Source: Glossina fuscipes
Taxonomy: Eukaryota; Arthropoda; Insecta; Diptera; Glossinidae
Length of the DNA: 64,000 bases
Assembly: GCF_014805625.2 (NCBI RefSeq)
Contig: NW_023998421.1
Span: 8,352,428 to 8,416,427 of the forward strand
Direction: 5' to 3'
Both the position numbers and the translations under genes were made by a program. How positions within the stretch are numbered: the stretch's first letter is position 1; the number at the start of each line of letters is the position of its first letter. This document shows, piece after piece, positions 51,700 to 61,700 of the stretch. The notes under the pieces were generated by a model. The model saw only the letters and a program-made list of their open reading frames with translations. It was not told the origin of the DNA and ran no database searches.

Positions 51700-51950
51700 G
51701 ATACATTTATATAAAAAAGATTATATATTATATTTCAAGCAAAACACTTGTATAAGTTATATATATATGGAAAGAGTAATCTTTTTATTTTTGAAAATAG
51801 GGTAAAATCGAATGCCACGCCTATAAAAATTGTATAAAACTATTGAGGAGACGTACAAGGGGAGATGAATGCCTATTTTTGATACATTTATATAGAAAAG
51901 ATTATATATTATATTTCAAGCACTTGTATGAACATATGGAAAGAATTAAC
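51700..51950 (+). repeat. Repeat block with tandem partial copies, inverted relative of window start
   Basis: Positions 51797-51894 match the reverse complement of 1-98. Around them, GATACATTTATATA(A/G)AAAAGATTATATATTATATTTCAAGC occurs at about 51709-51750 and again at 51881-51921, followed in both by ACTTGTAT and an ATATGGAAAGA block. So the same sequence of about 175 bp starts twice in a row. A plus-strand frame at 51466-51714 (82 aa, ending GDTTGLLKGG then a hydrophobic tail) runs into the first copy; I do not recognise it. Confidence 0.8.
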
Positions 51951-52049
51951 ATCAAATTTTTCAAAATAATTAACAATAGATTAATATAAGATTTTCATTT
52001 TTCCCAAATAATCCCAGTTTATATATTACTAAGATAATGTCCTTATATA

Positions 52050-52298
52050 CTACGAGCTTTTGCGAGCACTTGTGCGATAACGCATTGGCATTGGTATATC
52101 GGATGTCCTGTGCAATGATGGATTTATCTTTTCTGGGGGTTGAGGGTAACGATATTTTGGTGGTTCCTTTGGTGTGTGTGCTTGAGCATCTTGAGGGGAG
52201 TGTTTACGCTGTCTTAGTGGTTTCTCTTGAGCGCGTGGTTGCTGTTGTCTTTGCATAACCTTTTCAATTTTGGTTTTATTTTGTCGTCCAGTAAACAT
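52050..52298 (-). CDS. Possible small basic Pro/Gln-rich protein
   Basis: An 82-codon frame from ATG at 52296-52298 that reads MFTGRQNKTKIEKVMQR and continues with Gln, Pro, Lys and Arg (PPKYRYPQPPEKINPSLHR) to a stop. Composition differs from the AT-driven random frames nearby and codon choice is plausible. It is strongly basic. There is no recognised family, splice partner or promoter, so it may be a chance frame or one exon of a larger gene. Confidence 0.25.
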   Translation of the reverse strand: MFTGRQNKTKIEKVMQRQQQPRAQEKPLRQRKHSPQDAQAHTPKEPPKYRYPQPPEKINPSLHRTSDIPMPMRYRTSARKSS

Positions 52299-54775
52299 TA
52301 AATTTGCAACGAATATAACCGGCGAAAATAGCCGAGTTGGAGTTTCACTTTAAAGATATACGGGAAAAACAGCAGCTTTAATTAGCAATTATTTACTTCG
52401 TCATAGGTGTTGTTGGTAGTGTTGCTATTACCATAGATGGTGGCTGTTTTTGCTATTGCTGCGGTCCGTGATATTATTATAATTATTGCTCTTGTTGGCA
52501 AGTTCCATAAATATCTTGTCTGCTGATGATATAATTCACTAGTTTCAATCAAATCATTAACAACTGAATTTTAAAATTAAAAATATTAAATGACCAATTT
52601 TAAATTACTACATATATGTTTTAGATTATTGTATATAAATTATTTAATTAGTAAGAAACATACAGCTGGATATGTGGTAGCCTTCGCAATATTTTCTTTT
52701 ATTTAAAACGTTATTTCATTTCTTTTTAATTTCTAAAATTTCGGCAAATCTTTGGCCTCTGTTGGCTTCTTCTTTTTACTTGAGCATTATTTTTAAAGAA
52801 AATAATTGACAAAAATTGACAAACTAATAAAAGGCATCTTCGACTATATATCAAAACTTATGATATTTTTTAATGTTACAGTATTGTAATACAACAACAA
52901 CATATATAATGTACACAGACATTATATACACACATTTTTCCCCTCTTCGATCGCAGGATTAGTGGGATTTGAGATTTAGATCTCTCGCCTCTGCCCTCTC
53001 TGCTTTATGAAAATCACCTCCTTCTGCATATACCTTTTCTTAACTTCTTTGCGCTTCACCGTAATTATTTGCTATAAAAACATTTTTTGCTTCAGATAAA
53101 GTGCATTCAGTGTACAATGAGAAATAAGGAATAAAATGTAGTAATTTTGCCTCCAAAATGAACAAAATATATTTACCAAATAAAGATTTCTTGATAGTAA
53201 CGTTTAGTCAGGGTGTTGAATAATTGCGGCACAAAAAGATGCTTTCGTTTGCTTGGATGAAAGGATTACACGCTTTAACTATAAGACGAATATATCCGAT
53301 AACTCCGCGAGTTTATATTTATATTTTTATGTATATTTGCTGGCCCTTGGCATAATATTAGCAAAAATATTTCAACTAGTATGATTTCTTCTTCTTCTTC
53401 AGCAATTGCATTTTACTAAATAGTATGATTTCGCACAAATGTAAACAAAGATCAGCTGAAAAGTGACCAATGAATGTTTTGAAATTACGACATCAGTCGA
53501 AATGAAACACTACAAACTAAGAATAAAGTCTTATATGCTTATGATGAATACAACAATGTTATTAACTCAATTCAATGCCAATTTATTCTATGATATGATG
53601 ACATTCACAATTTTTTGGTTTTTTGAATTTGATATCTTCTTGTCTCTTGCTTCCTTAACTTACTTTTGTCTAGATTATCACACTATTTTTAACGACAATA
53701 ATTAGTCGCATACAATTATTTATCTAGTTCGTAACCTTAACTTAAATTTTCTAACGAAAATGTGCAGAAACTTTGAAGATGTACTGTTTTTTCTTTGTCG
53801 TTCATATGCTTAATGAGTTCGAGCTAGGTAAAACATAATTCTTCAATTTTTATATTAAAGCGCATATAAGAACTCTAGTGAGAAAATAGTTTTTCGAATT
53901 AGAATAGCAATATCGCCTAAATAGGATTGGAATTAAATGTATTGGTAACACTGAATTTACTTTTGTTGAGTTGTCAAATGTGAAAATTGTCATCTCCTTC
54001 TCGTTGTTGCTAAATTTTCGTTGTGTTGTGCGGTTCTTGTCGCTTTTTATCCATTGGTAGTGTTAAAGATATGAAATTTTTATCCAATTGATAAAACGAG
54101 AAAAAACAAAGAATTTAAAGAAATCGTTTAAAATATTTAATTTTATATGTAAAAATCAAAGCGGCCTAAAAAATATTTTCTCATTAAAGGTGTGTAAGGT
54201 GTGTTCTTGTGAATGCCATGGTCAGAATTAAAAAAAAGTGAAACTACTGCATTGTTATTGTTTACCGATAAGCGATGGACAATTATTTAAAAAATCCTTG
54301 ATCTTGTGATTGCTTTTATCGAGGAAAAAAGAAATTGATATGTTGGTATTAAAGTCTTAATAATTTTGTTGTTGTTTGCATGAAAAAAAGTAAATTCGTT
54401 TCGTCCAGGTTATTATGTTTGCCTGGGTGTCGATGTGATTGCTGATTGTAACAAAGTAGGAAAAAAGTTTGTGCTCACAAAAAAACATCGTAGATGTCGC
54501 AGTCGTAATTAGCAATTTTTTTCACATGCTACTAATTGTGAGAGAGTAAAAAAAATTGAACAGTAATAACTACAACTTGTTACGAATACTGTATCTTCAT
54601 ATGTGTTATGTTATCATTGTTGCACCAACTTTTTTTTTTAAATCTATGGATCTCCATAAGTGTATGCTTGTGTGTGAGGGCATTACTGGCTACTTGCAGT
54701 ATACAGGGCGATGTGTAAATAAATAAACAAGAAGTAAAGTAGGAAAATCGAAAAGAAATTAACTGTTACTGCAAA
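52299..54775. other. AT-rich intergenic DNA
   Basis: No gene supported. TATAAAAA at 53072 followed about 35 bases later by ATTCAGTGTAC resembles a core promoter, but no coding exon follows. The rest is AT-rich with CTT repeats at 53390-53400. Confidence 0.45.
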
Positions 54776-54930
54776 ACCACCTCTGTTTGTAGTCATATGA
54801 GAATAATTTAAATGAGCGAGTCTGAAGCCACCTCGAATCATAGTCATCTGAGAGTAATTAAATGAGCGGGCCTGAAAACCGCCTCCATTCGTAGTTATAT
54901 GAGAGTAATTAATTGAGGGAGAGTAATTAA
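54776..54930. repeat. ~62 bp tandem repeat, about 2.5 units
   Basis: Units contain CCACCTC, (G/A)TAGTCATATGAGA, TAATTAAATGAGCG(A/G)G, CCTGAA in constant order, starting near 54776, 54835 and 54886, with the third ending in a shortened AGAGTAATTAAATG. A minisatellite in intergenic DNA. Confidence 0.85.
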
Positions 54931-57900
54931 ATGTAGGTCCTTAAGCGTGGGTTCGAGCAGCTTTTCGTTACCTTCGAAGACAGGCATGCTTCTAAGAATG
55001 CGATAAGCATTTCTTTTTAGTTGACATCCAAATAGTAATTTATTCTCGTGCATTAATCTTTATTGTGCGTTTGCTAAATTCCTCTTTGCCAGAGCTATAC
55101 CCACACACACACATTCGTGCGCGTACAAGTTTTGTATATAAGTGCTGATTGGATTTTCACATCTACTCTTACTTCCCCCCTTCTTTGGTAAGTTAATATT
55201 TAATTGGCATTTAAAATCCGCTTAAACTTCATTCTAATTGTTTTGTTACATTTCATTATGAATTTTTCTTTTTCAATACAAAATTCTTTACAACGTTTTT
55301 AAACAGGTTTTAATACTCGTTTACGAGTTTCTCTGCCTATTTATTCTCTTCACGTTAGTTTATTGTTTATCATCAATACTTGATGTGCATTTAATCGCCT
55401 CTCCGCTCTTGTTCAAAAGAGTTCCAATCAAATTGCTGGATTCTGTACCCTGCATACATAAAGCAAAGGTTGATTTTCTTGTTGCATTCCACCTTGTCGT
55501 ATTGGCTTTAATTTTAAAAAACGCAACACTCCCCTTCCTCAATTGAGTAAATGCATGGCTGCACGTCTGTTGAGCTTGGTCTTTTTTATTGCTTTTTGTT
55601 TACTTTTTCACTTATGTATTTATATTTGTTGATCATCTCCATCAACCTTGGTGTCGGTGTTCATCAATCTTCGACAAGACGCATTGATAAGTTAAATTCA
55701 CAAAGGAGCTGTTGAAGTACATTGGTTGTCATAACGAGTGGAGCACAGTAACGCAAATAATTTTTATAAAAACTTGCAAACAATAGGCTCTTTAGCAACT
55801 CGGAGTATTGTGTACATGTATATTGGAAACCTATTATTAAAGCAGATCTTCCACATTTCGTCTATATGCTTGAAAAGAGGTTGATACGAATTTTTTAATT
55901 ACATTTCATGATAAACCGAATCAGAGCACAATATCTGTTTTAGCTCAAGATATTCAGATATTATACACGTTGGCACGTTACACATTTTTGCATTTAAAGT
56001 TGATACTTGCTTAAGAAGTGCCATAGAAAGCTTGCATTTTTATTGCCAACCCTGCGTGTTAACTACAGCTCTAGTATCCAGTGCCATAGTTCCATATTTT
56101 TACTTGGCTAATAAAAATAAAGTACATTCTTGACATCTTCTGGTTATCTTTGGTCAGACAGAATAACATCCACCGTAACAAGCAGTTACCTCTGCGTAGG
56201 AGCTCCATTTCTTTGCGACCAACCTTGACGCATTTACCAAGTAAGATTTTATGATCGTAATCGTCTTTGGGCTGAAACTCCTCTGATAAGATTAAGTTTA
56301 AATTTGATTATAAAGATCATGACTCAATAATTAATCATTAAATAATAAACTATTTAATCGCTTAATAATTAAGAGCAAAGTAGGTTTGTCATACCAATGA
56401 GACTGAAGGTCTATTTCGGCACAAATAATTGGCGAAGGTATGAAACAATTATGCAGTGCAAAAAAAAGAAAATTAGATATAATTACATAATTATTAATTA
56501 CCCTAAATATCATAAATTTCCTTGTTAGCCGCTCTGAACCTGTACGCACTAGCAATAGCCCAGTGTTTGGAAGTGAGTTGGTTTTCTCTTTGAGTTATCT
56601 TAATTGAGTTATCTCGCTATTCACTATTGCCATAAAATCGTATATAAGTAAAGCAAAAACGGGAAAAAAGCTTGTACAATTGACTACAAAATGGCTTGAT
56701 TCTCCCAAGATTTCGCAATCCTTCGCTTAGGTAATTCCGTCTAGAAATAAGCTTCGCATGTTCGCGATGTTTTACACTACCTCCTCTCTCTGATTTAATT
56801 TACAAAAATTGAATATTCTCCAGAAGAGCCTATTAATAATTAAGATAGAATCTCAAAAAACCCTACGGAGTATAATAAAAAGGTTTATTTCATCAAGGTT
56901 TTCGCCCTTATATTGCACTTGTGCTTATCATAAACGCTTTTCGTATTCATCATCTGATGGTAAATGCGTTTTTAATCAGATTATGCTTTTTAATACACTC
57001 CCAAAAAGGGTGCTGCTCCTTAATTCCTTTTGAAAAAAAAAAAGAAAAAAAAGAAAAGAAAAGGTAAATAAATAAAAATCCGACATCGTCATCATCACCA
57101 TCGTCGGTATGTCAACAGGTAACGCAAAACTTTGTGATTGTTTATGTTACTCTTTGTGTAAAAGTTTTTGTGCCAGATACAGCAAAAAAAGGCGTATTTT
57201 TTTTTATAGAAAGAAACAAAGGCTTGACCTTTTTATTTATTTACACGTACTAAAGATAATAGATTGAGGTCATTTCAAATTCTATGATGATGATGACGAC
57301 GAGTGGCAATTGAATCGGAGCACAAAAGCGGAAAAATGACAGAAACTAAAAGTTGAGAAGGCTTAAAAAATAGAAGTTAACGCGTGAGTCTTGCGTAATT
57401 AAGATCAGCGAGACGAATATGACGAATTTGTTCTGATAGGTGGTCTTTTGCTTGCAAGCAACTTATGACCTACTCACAGTTAGAGATTATGTGTATTTTT
57501 CACAAAAAAAGACATCAGACGTTGTTTGCATTCGGACAGGTCCTATGTCAGCGGAAAGTTACATACATTACGGTTTATTTGTGTCCCTTTCGATACCATA
57601 CTAAGGAAATGTGGAGATTGAATGACTAGTGTGTATGTAGGCACTAAACGAATTGTTATGATGCAACAACGTGCTCTGATTAAAACAACCTCTGCCTTCA
57701 ACTCGTCAAAGCGCCTAAACAAGTTGGCTGAACGTTTTTGAGGCAAGAAACGCAAATGTATGTGTTGCCATATTGACAGCGTTTGTAAATTTGTTATTTA
57801 ATATTTTAGCCTTCAAATTTCGAAGTAGATAATAATGAGAGGGGAATAAATAGGGCGAATAGAACCGATGTTTATGCAGAGTTCAATTGAACTTACCGAT

Positions 57901-57949
57901 CTTCTCAAATGAAAGAAACTTCTGAATGATGTCTTATTTGTCTTGCAGT
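54931..57949. other. AT-rich intergenic DNA
   Basis: No supportable gene. A few open frames (55360-55542 minus, 56809-57033 plus, 57543-57755 minus) have neither recognisable motifs nor splice context. A-rich slippage tract at 57033-57062. Confidence 0.45.
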
Positions 57950-58150
57950 GAAGCCTAGTAGGTAAGAATCGCGACAAGTTCGCAAGTTCGTGTCCGTGGG
58001 TTCAAATCTCAAGTGCAGTAGAGTTTATTTTGGGCATACTCAGTCGGTGAAGCCATAATACTTAGGCGTAGCACAGCCTTCTCATCCCCTTCCTGACTTC
58101 TTTCTGATCATCACGGTGCTACACGAATAAGGAACGTCGAATAAATCACT
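57950..58150 (+). mobile_element. Candidate tRNA-derived SINE, copy 3 (best head)
   Basis: The head AAGCCTAGTAGGTAAG resembles a tRNA A box (compare GGCCGAGTGGTTAAG of Ser/Leu tRNAs). GTGGGTTCAAATCTC, a good B box, begins about 40 bases on, normal tRNA spacing for a long-variable-arm type. The body continues AAGTGCAGTAGAG, AGCCATAATACTTAGGCG, CCCTTCCTGACTTCTTTCTG, ATCATCACGGTGCTACACGA and ATAAGGAACGTC. It shares right-half blocks with copies at 34478 and 45735. Confidence 0.65.
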
Positions 58151-60280
58151 GAGCATCATCAAATAATTGCTTCTTTTCGTCATTAGACAGCAAGTTGGGA
58201 ATTTTCTGAATCCACGCATTGACAACTTGTTGCTGGTAAACTTGCCGAGGCTAAGCGAGAGTAGGGAAAAAGAAGTTTTGGGATTCTTCTTCAGTCAGCC
58301 TGATATAGGTGAATATCGTTGGAATTTTTATGATTTGGGTTCACCAGAGTCTCGAATAAGGCCATTGCCCCATAGAGGAACATAATGATGGCAAGTTAAG
58401 AACAAAAGAAAAATTATGTTCGACTGAAGTACCCACCACCGTCCATTTGATCAAAACGAGATCAGTTTTATCGCACCGTAGCGTGAAAAGGCAAGAGAAA
58501 ATTTGTATTGATAGTTGTTTTTATGAGGTCAGTATTAAGGAGTTTTACCCCTTTATTTTGAATAAAATGAAAAATTGATCGCTTAACATAGCACAGTCCA
58601 CGATAAAATCGAGTTCGGAAAATTCGATCTTCTAATCTCTTATTTTTTTTCGGGTAGCAAGCAATAATTCACAGAATTTGCTTCGAAAAATAAGGATGTT
58701 TTCAATTTATACTCCCATCCTTTGCTGGCGGGTATAAGAAAAGAAGGCCTACAGAATAAAAACCTTCTCCTTCAAGAGATAATGCTGTACGTTAACTCGG
58801 ATTGCAAATGAATTTTAAATTAAAGTTCAGTTTACGTCCATCACTCAGTTTAATGCAGTTCACTAAATATTCAGACCTTGTTTCGCTATTTCTATTGTTT
58901 TTGCCTACACTACATAGGTAGATAGTATACTTACTGATTATCGGTTATTTCGATCTTTGAATAATGGTATAAAAGACATGACATGCATGGCTATTGAAAA
59001 CGATAAATATTTTATAGATTTCGAAATATAACAAAGCCATTTGAGAAAATATAAAACGTGGTCAGCTTCTCAAGTTTAGGAAAAGTGGTTTTTGTTAAAC
59101 AAGACCTCTGGGACTATGGAATATTTATCGAAATCTTTAGGAACGCAACGCTTAGCTTTAGGCTCTGTGCATTACAACGGCTTTTGAATTACAACGAAGT
59201 TGTTTGTGGGTGGCTTTTAAATTCAACTCTTCCAACTGTTGCAAGTACCATGTGAAGTTTGCTTTTAGTGAATACCAAATTTACTATAATTTTAAGACTT
59301 TTACTTTGCATTGTGGTTTCATCTTGCAAAAATGTATTTAACTACATTTTGGCTTACGTCGAATATTGAGTGCTTCACAGTTACATACGCTTGCTTATGC
59401 TTTTTGTGCTCCCTTAAGATCAAGCTAGTTGTGAGATGTTTTACAAAAACCATTCGACTCTATTGTAGGCCGCATGCATTGAGATTCGAGTTGGAATTCA
59501 CTAGGATTAACAAGCCACTAAGTTAAGTGAAATTCAAATTAGCTTTGCTTATATGTTTGGCTTCCTTTTTGGCATGCGGAGCACTTTTCGTATCACCCAC
59601 CTTAGTGTTTTTGAAAAACAAAAACGATTCATCGATCAATTTTAATTTGTATACTTTTTCAACTTGTTGTTGTAAATTCTTATAACAAAAAGTAAAATGC
59701 TGTGAAATTTTTTTAACCGATTGAAAGCACCGCAGAGCGTAGAATTGAAAAGCGCTCCACATTGCTCAGACAAGTATTATAGTTTATGTACGGCTTTATG
59801 TATGTATTATATTTTAGCAACTCTTTGTGATAGCATGTTTTTGTAATCCCTTTAGATTACATGTACTACGTTGTGTACGTGCGGAATTTTTAGGAATAAC
59901 TCTCAAACCTCTCGAACTTTACGAGTTTTTTTTTTTTTTTTTTTTTTTTTTGAAAATCTTATTTCTCGTTTGTTGTTGTGTGGTAACCAACAATGTTACC
60001 GGTTTTGTAAATCTTTTCGAGTCTGTCAGTCAATCATGATTGGAGGGACCGTGAAAGTTCGGTTAACCAGCATCATTTGTTGTTCGCTTGCTTAGTTCAG
60101 ATTCATTACTAAAGATGGGCAAGTCATGGCAGCAAAATGTGTCGTGTGTTTCAACTTAACTTTCTTGTGTTTTTTTTTTTACTCCACTTTTTTCTGTTTT
60201 TCTGCTTTTTTTAAATGTTTTTTTAACAAAAGTTTACCTAGTGTGCAGCTGTAGTGCAATTGTTTCACATGCTTGCTTGT

Positions 60281-60317
<37 letters not shown>

Positions 60318-60719
60318 TACTTACTTATTTCTACGTCTTCTCCTTGTTTTACTGCTGGAGATCGGTAAGAGCGTGTTGGTTTTAAGTTAATTTTTACTTT
60401 GGCGCAACTGCTGCTATTCGACGGCGCGACTGTTATTCTTTACTTTTTTCTCTTTCCCACCTTCAGATTTTCCTTTGAAATCTGTAAAAGGTAGTTAGAG
60501 ATAGATGGAGCAACGACTATATAGTAAGTTAACGTTGTTATTATTATCATCATGGTTGCATGATTTAATCTAATGTTTAATGCAATAACTTTTATATGTA
60601 CCTTGGTATTTTTGTGTAATCAGAATCACGTACAATCTTTTTTCATACCCATTGACAAATTCTGGAGTTATAATAGTTTAACCGCACCTTTTGTAACAAC
60701 GAAAATTTAAAAATATTTT
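58151..60719. other. AT-rich intergenic DNA
   Basis: No firm gene. A minus-strand frame at 59523-59762 (79 aa, KNLQQQVEKVYKLKLIDE and then FFKNTKVGDTKSAPHAKKEA) has plausible codon use but no known family. A T-rich run lies at 59928-59951, and a CTTG/CTTA tetranucleotide array at 60270-60325. Confidence 0.45.
60270..60325. repeat. CTTG/CTTA microsatellite
   Basis: About 13 tetranucleotide units: mostly CTTG, turning to CTTA at the right end. Pure slippage repeat. Confidence 0.9.
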
Positions 60720-60865
60720 TTATTTTTTGTTTATGTAACTAATTATATCGTATTTTATTGCTCGTCCACCCATCAGTCTATGCTGACTTTTATCTCTGGA
60801 AAATTTCGGATGGCGATTGATGCTGCATTCGACAGGGTGTAAAATAACGCCTTCAATCAATTGAC
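60720..60865 (-). CDS. Terminal coding exon of an unidentified protein
   Basis: After a TTTTTCAG acceptor the minus strand is open for 47 codons to a TAA that overlaps an AATAAA signal (60719-60724). It reads QLIEGVILHPVECSINRHP, then KFSRDKSQHRLMGGRAIK and YDIISYINKK. It is richer in GC than its surroundings, uses ordinary codons, and is basic with one Cys. The first two bases complete a split codon. I do not recognise the family. Upstream exons must lie to the right (higher coordinates) but I could not identify them within 60.9-64 kb, so the gene either extends past the window or this is a remnant. Confidence 0.5.
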
Positions 60866-61294
60866 CTGAAAAATTTTGAATCAGATTATTTATGGCGCTC
60901 TTTAATGCCAGGCCTGCTCATCAAAATTAGAAAATTTTAAACGCGTTATAAATTGCGTTGGCACGTACCCCTTGAAGGTTAAAATATTTTCTTTTAAGTT
61001 ATTTTATTTAAAGTATTATATAACTTCCGATGATGTCAAGTTATCCGGGAGGGCTTCATAAGTAAGCAAATAAGTTTTTGTTGCACACTTTCCGTGTGAA
61101 AAAATTCGTTTCTTATTTGACCTTCTTTATATTAATTAAAAGAAATGATTTATTAACCTAATCAGACTTGGTCTGATACATATGCATGTAGATGCGCATA
61201 TATGGAATCGATTTATTTTTTTCTTTCGTCATTAGATATACCGTGTTCTCATTGCGCATACCAGGCCAGTAAGAATTATTCGCTTTTAACTTCG

Positions 61295-61700
61295 ACCGAC
61301 GTAAATAAGTGGTAGTGGGAAGGCCCCGAGTCTGGTGAGTAAGGCGTACGGTTTAGCAATTGCCTGTTGAGCCCTTATGAAGCGTCGCCGCTCCGTTTGG
61401 CCATATGGACGGATGGACCAATGTTTTGCGTTGCCTTCCTTGAAATACCGGTCAGGCTTTAAAAGCTCGTAACAGGTCAGGACCGTCTGGTCTCTTCCTG
61501 TTATAGCAATACGGTCTTGTGGGGGATGTAGATAGTGGCCCTAGATGGATAATACTGCGTAAAAACTTCTCCAATTTATTGGAGAATTGCTACTAATGGC
61601 TCTTGATACTAATGGCACAACGAATCGTCATACATACCAACTATTTATACTGGGCCTTGAAGTGCTGCGCCATCTGTTTCCGCACCTGCTTGGATAAACT
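61295..61700 (-). mobile_element. Probable mariner fossil
   Basis: A GC-rich patch whose minus strand reads CYELLKPDRYF, like the VYYELLKPGETVN strand of mariner transposases. Further on, nucleotides GCTAAACCGTACGCC, AGACTCGGGGCC and ACTACCACTTA parallel the AKPVRDTLETLGWEVLPH region in shifted frames. Many indels and stops mean it is inactive. Terminal repeats were not located. Assignment rests on partial motif matches. Confidence 0.4.
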
